Shown one piece after another: positions 61,601 through 64,000 of a stretch of 64,000 nt of DNA. The notes under the pieces were generated by a model. The model was not told where the DNA came from and ran no database searches. It saw only the letters and a program-made list of their open reading frames with translations. The position numbers were made by a program, and so were the translations under genes. Each line of letters opens with the position of its first letter. Within the stretch, counting starts at the first letter, position 1. The DNA is from Paramoeba atlantica (taxonomy: Eukaryota; Discosea): positions 1-64,000 of the forward strand of contig CDRNVI010000038.1 of the NCBI GenBank assembly GCA_977017575.1, written 5' to 3'.

Positions 61601-62228
61601 TTTGAGATCGCACGGGGTGGTTACGGCCTTTGCACTGTTTGGGGTGAGAATTCTCCTTGTTCTTATCGTAGTGCCCGCCGCAGTCCTTGCAAAGAAATCT
61701 TCCCTCCCCCTCCCACCAAGTGGTTGGTACGCTTTCTCCGTGTCGGTGGGCCACATGATTGTAAAATGCTTGCCATTGCCCACCGTGAGGAGGAGTCTTC
61801 CAAGTGCATCCTTCAGCTGGGCATACGCGCTGAGTACAGTGCTGCGGGATCGGTACCGGATTTATGTTCTTGCGCTTCGAGGCCTTGTTTGGAGAAGGTA
61901 CTTGGGCGTCAAGAACCTCCGGTGTGTTTCTCGGGCTTGCTTCCACGACGAGGGAGTGATTCGTCTCTTCATCTTCCGTCATTCTTCCCGTGTCCGGCGT
62001 GGGAGCCTCTCCGGCGATCTTGGCGGCTCTTTTTGCCCAGTGTTTGGGGATATGTTTGGGAATCGGTGTTGTGTACAAGAGTTCATCGTAGGAGCTCTGA
62101 CCGGGAATTAAATGTGCGTTTCCTGCAAATTGGTCCCAAGCACCCGTGTTGTGCGAAATTTCTTCCTGACGGAAAGAGTCGTCGTCCATGGGTACTGCAT
62201 TCGCATCGAAGAGGTCGTCGTGTGGCAT
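58650..62228 (-). CDS. LINE-B protein: zinc fingers, reverse transcriptase, restriction-like endonuclease
   Basis: An uninterrupted minus-strand frame of 1192 codons from ATG (62226–62228). N-terminal zinc fingers: about residues 136–163 (RVCPAEGCTW…FYNHVAHRHG) and 180–199 (CKDCGGHYDK…HPKQC). Reverse transcriptase at about 420–760: GLRPEHIQAA, RPIAAGETLRRLV, CKVDLRNAFNNVSR, EGVQQGDPLGPLLFS, catalytic YLDD at 640–643, GNFDILGSPIG. Endonuclease in the last 250 residues: C-x4-C…H…C…RHN finger and RPSDVFLP…VLDFAVTHAQQLKY. This is the architecture of R2/NeSL/CRE-type LINEs, which nick DNA with the endonuclease and prime reverse transcription at the nick. No catalytic residue is missing. Confidence 0.92.
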   Translation of the reverse strand: MPHDDLFDANAVPMDDDSFRQEEISHNTGAWDQFAGNAHLIPGQSSYDELLYTTPIPKHIPKHWAKRAAKIAGEAPTPDTGRMTEDEETNHSLVVEASPRNTPEVLDAQVPSPNKASKRKNINPVPIPQHCTQRVCPAEGCTWKTPPHGGQWQAFYNHVAHRHGESVPTTWWEGEGRFLCKDCGGHYDKNKENSHPKQCKGRNHPVRSQTPPRPTTSLENATEIPPENMLPTLSSICALPISTCKDVPHSCRFLWASILTQVMTSAVQENTVEAWTLLAMLPKCVLPAPYRGGRKGHTSYSTYVEKSMELWLEGEYLLLWEQALKDHAKKRSKPRSSENEEERAAIRAEILSRQGEYSRGIAALTAAPMAPDNEETLAKLLEKHPNPHENPLENDLPPIEGNPLRLEEVEVRKAVESFRRGSSAGTMGLRPEHIQAAILEHADKKVGPLSSLTRLVNHMLQGKAPPEVQLFYAGARLCALEKGEEDVRPIAAGETLRRLVSKAACVAVKERAETLFRGRQYGVAASAGAERVIHLCQKTMLNNMGSDSLVLCKVDLRNAFNNVSRPVFTLLTRLNFPELSPWVEWCYTNPSCLTYGNHFLSSAEGVQQGDPLGPLLFSLVLSGVTEEISSRSNLDSQLWYLDDGVLMGEAAEVRKALDVFSEVGSQCGLFLNPNKCEIITPPASAHHTTLFPEIPTAKIRVDGNFDILGSPIGSAEHCAEFLMSHAIEPARETLAAIGLIGDPQVAIALIRQCTGFCQMVYALRTTPPQALFQLCSLLDETVLKAVEWALFPLEPHARDQIQRRKRHGGFGLRSATLHATAAYVSSVAHAADIDDWDPTEADGFAISVQDVNRKAGVALVDPNTGRTPKQDKPLPYSGHHHNFLPKRKRPRSTQNKMEADRATAPEMVIPRQQQLSQAISQQEFTTAYEQADPRTRARWVSESGKGAGSWAFVTPSRSKGYAFTPTEFRTLSRWWLGSDIYQEDRPCPAKGCTLPLQKNGEHALLCKNGHGLITRHNAVCEQFTAFCRKADIAPQREKSLGNRGPRGGLTRPSDVFLPNYTLGSGMVLDFAVTHAQQLKYLDSVRNASWVAAGSFAEHYSATKDKQRQEAEEAKLLFTAMVVESFGSWSKSAMAVLWKVGALRANASNGLLTDTQARNDLLKELNVALMRSQARMMVSRIVVSDPDAPLEGA

Positions 62229-62313
62229 GGTGAGACCCTGCTAGGGAAAATAGTGGGTTAATAAAAATAATTCAACAAGGTACAGAAACTGTATCTTTAT
62301 CGTTACTTTATCG

Positions 62314-62534
62314 TTTTTTTTTTTTTTTTTTTTTTTTTTGCGTGGTCTCAGCTTTCGGTTTTCAGAAAATATCACTTTTTTTTTCAATCAATCAAAACTT
62401 TCAGCTGTGTAGGTCTACGAATTGATAGAACCTAGCCATGCGGCCTTTGGTAGGCTGTCGCGTAATTGCGTGATATAGTCTCCTAAATTTCCTCTCGTAT
62501 ATTTCTTTATAAGTATACTTATAAAGAAATCAAC
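62314..62534. repeat. T-tract and 28-bp perfect palindrome
   Basis: T-tract 62314–62339 is the tail of a further minus-strand unit of which about 160 bp remains. At 62503–62530 lies a perfect 28-bp palindrome centred on TATA with outer word TTTCTTTATAAG, a few bases beyond the LINE-A stop. It may be an RNA hairpin at the LINE-A 3' end or an insertion boundary. No gene. Confidence 0.6.
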
Positions 62535-63656
62535 TTAATATGCACTTGCGTACATCCCAGTCTTGCCTTGCGAACTTCCCAGAAACTGGCGTAACTGGGC
62601 GTAGACTTCGTTTCCATTTAAGTCTTGGAGTAATAACTTGAAGTCCATCTCCACTGTCTTCCTATCCAACATGGCTGCATCCGCAAGTGCATGTATCAGA
62701 AATCTTGTGTTCTGGTGGAGAGAACCGCAAGAAAAGATCGGAAGGCATTGAAACGCGAACTCTGGAATCATACCGGTTGTAACGTAGGTATCTTTCTTCC
62801 GTTTAATTACGTCTTGCATTAGTTTCACGCAAGTTTTAGATTGGTTCGATGGCGCAAGCTCGTGTATTATAGACACGTCGTAGAAGATTTCTCCGGTGCT
62901 CCAGAAAATGGCCAGATCCGGCCCCGATCGGTATAGCTGTCGACCGGTGCAACATTTTTCATGAGTCATTTTATTCTCGGGTTCGACCTTTCGGCTACAC
63001 ACACCACACCGCCACGTACTGAAGGCTCGCGGCTCTTTTTCACACGGTATCCCCGCCTTATTGGCTAAGTCGAACAGGTATTTCACCAAGCTATTATGTT
63101 TTGTTGTGGCATTAAAACCGTAGCACTGCACGCATCCAGGTATGTGGTGTAGAGCAGATTGACTGTTCAGTATTGTTTTGCACCCGGGGCATAACAGCTT
63201 CTCAGGTAGACGAGGATGGGCTATTCCTAACCGCGTCATAATGGCCATCTCGAAGTGTCGCGATGGGACGAATCTAGCGGCAGACGTTAACCAGTCGTAA
63301 CTTCCCTTGCGAGTAGTGGCGCTCAGTATTTTGGAAATATTTGGATTCTGTCTCAGTCTCTCCAGTACTTCCTCATGCTCTAAGGCTGCGATCGTTTTGT
63401 CATCTGTCGGGGGCTTTCGGTTTTGACCTTCGTTGGCAAGCGCTATATGATTTTCCACTGATCCACTCTGAGCAGAAAAGGATTTTTGTCGCTCATATGA
63501 GGAATACAATGAAGCTTCATACGCTGCTGCGCGAATTTTACTGCAGGACGTCAAACCTAAACCTCCCTTTTTCGCTGGTAACCGAGCCATCTCGATCTGA
63601 TTCGCCGTTAGGGATCCAAGCCATGTGCTCAAAACGTCTTCAACTTTCTCATCAGA
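62535..63656 (-). pseudogene. LINE-A copy 5, thumb and endonuclease
   Basis: Minus-strand frame covering the end of the polymerase (KVEDVLSTWLGSLTANQIEMARLPAKKGGLGLTSCSK) and an intact endonuclease region: CPGCKTILNSQSALHHIPGCVQC…KHNSLVKYLFDLA, then RSGPDLAIFWSTGEIFYDVSIIHELAP, stop at 62535. The upstream part is cut at about 63656 by a VIPER-like terminus (GAAATCCACGGCGAGGGC). The remainder presumably lies beyond the window. The part that remains is open throughout. Confidence 0.85.
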
Positions 63657-64000
63657 AATCCACGGCGAGGGCATCCGGACATTAACATAATCAAATCACG
63701 AATATGATAAAGTAAAGAAGTATCTAATTGAAAACATAGCTAATGTTGAACGTCTACTTCTCGTTATGCTATGGTTCCTCTTATGATGCTAGTAGATTTC
63801 TCCTATTGCTGAATAACGCGCTGTATAAATATTCAAAAAGGGGCCCTGGTACCACACAATTAAACTCAGAATGTTGAAGAAAAGGGAATACTTTGTGAAG
63901 GGGCTTAGCCCCCCACGCTCCGCAGCCGTGGCTGGGGGTTGGTGGGTGGGCTTCGAAAACGTGTAAATAAACTTTGAAGAATAGCCTTCACACAACACAA
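63657..64000. repeat. VIPER-like terminal region running off the window
   Basis: Starts at GAAATCCACGGCGAGGGC (about 63655), shared with 33180 and close to the YR-2 repeat starts at 39694 and 40149. Contains the block GTGAAGGGGCTTAGCCCCC…GGGTTGGTGGGTGGG (about 63895–63950). It is the end of a fossil tyrosine-recombinase retroelement inserted in LINE-A copy 5; its coding part is outside the window. Confidence 0.6.

Larger units (their letters stand above)
58137..62313 (-). mobile_element. LINE-B copy 4, apparently full length and intact
   Basis: Minus-strand LINE of about 4.2 kb: 5' untranslated region 62229–62313, one long protein gene, a 3' untranslated region (58150–58649) with the structured RNA element, and a short tail (T-tract 58137–58149). 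It is bounded upstream by the T-tract of another unit (62314–62339). The 5' untranslated region contains AACAAGGTAC (62274–62283). All enzymatic motifs are present, so this is the best candidate for an active element in the window. Confidence 0.85.

Overview
The window is a eukaryotic, almost entirely transposon-derived region, very probably from a protist. No bacterial gene organisation is visible (no operons or ribosome binding sites). Every convincing reading frame is intronless, and most belong to mobile elements inserted into one another. Two leucine-rich-repeat genes of the 'LPxxLxxLxLxxNxFxG' type are the best candidates for ordinary host genes, together with one unplaced gene pair. Three traits recall Euglenozoa/kinetoplastids: the LRR style, tyrosine-recombinase retroelements ordered gag–YR–RT–RNase H (VIPER order), and LINEs with restriction-like endonucleases. 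That placement is inference, not proof.

Layout. 0–10 kb: LRR gene 1 (minus strand, one frame change), then a pogo-like DNA transposon (Pg-1, 1371–5205) with a Tc1/mariner element (1912–3475) inserted in it, a second Tc1 relic, a repeat built around a large hairpin (H family), and LRR gene 2. 10–19 kb: a decayed Tc1 copy, a 1.8-kb inverted pair of H repeats, a 20-bp minisatellite, an IS30-like transposase, a PIF/Harbinger transposase and two unrecognised minus-strand genes. 19–22 kb: an apparently intact second pogo-like element (Pg-2) and solo ends of further relatives. 22–38 kb: two copies of a duplicated block carrying a tRNA-Ser, VIPER-like element YR-1 (22806–27000), an apparently intact hAT element (27856–31345), several copies of a composite repeat with purine-rich minisatellites, and truncated LINEs of a first family (LINE-A). 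39–51 kb: a LINE-A copy split by a second VIPER-like element (YR-2, about 39693–46641), itself carrying an H repeat and a truncated RNase H-bearing LINE. 52–62 kb: a same-orientation cluster of a second LINE family (LINE-B) with SINE-like companions; almost every unit carries a tail of about 25 A, and the cluster ends in an apparently intact 1192-codon copy (58650–62228). 62.5–64 kb: another LINE-A copy interrupted by a VIPER-like terminus that leaves the window.

How the parts interact. LINE-A copies serve as targets for YR elements. LINE-B copies and the SINE-like hairpin units end in the same tail and sit end to end, as if each new insertion landed in the A-tract of an older one. The LINE-B 3' region folds into a conserved RNA whose helices show compensatory changes between copies. 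The pogo-like elements share a terminal plan of a G-run box followed by a private AT-rich word repeated several times, and several solo ends in the window follow the same plan with other words.

Limits: no alignment or database search was run. Family names rest on motifs read by eye, and start codons are uncertain where no in-frame ATG exists.
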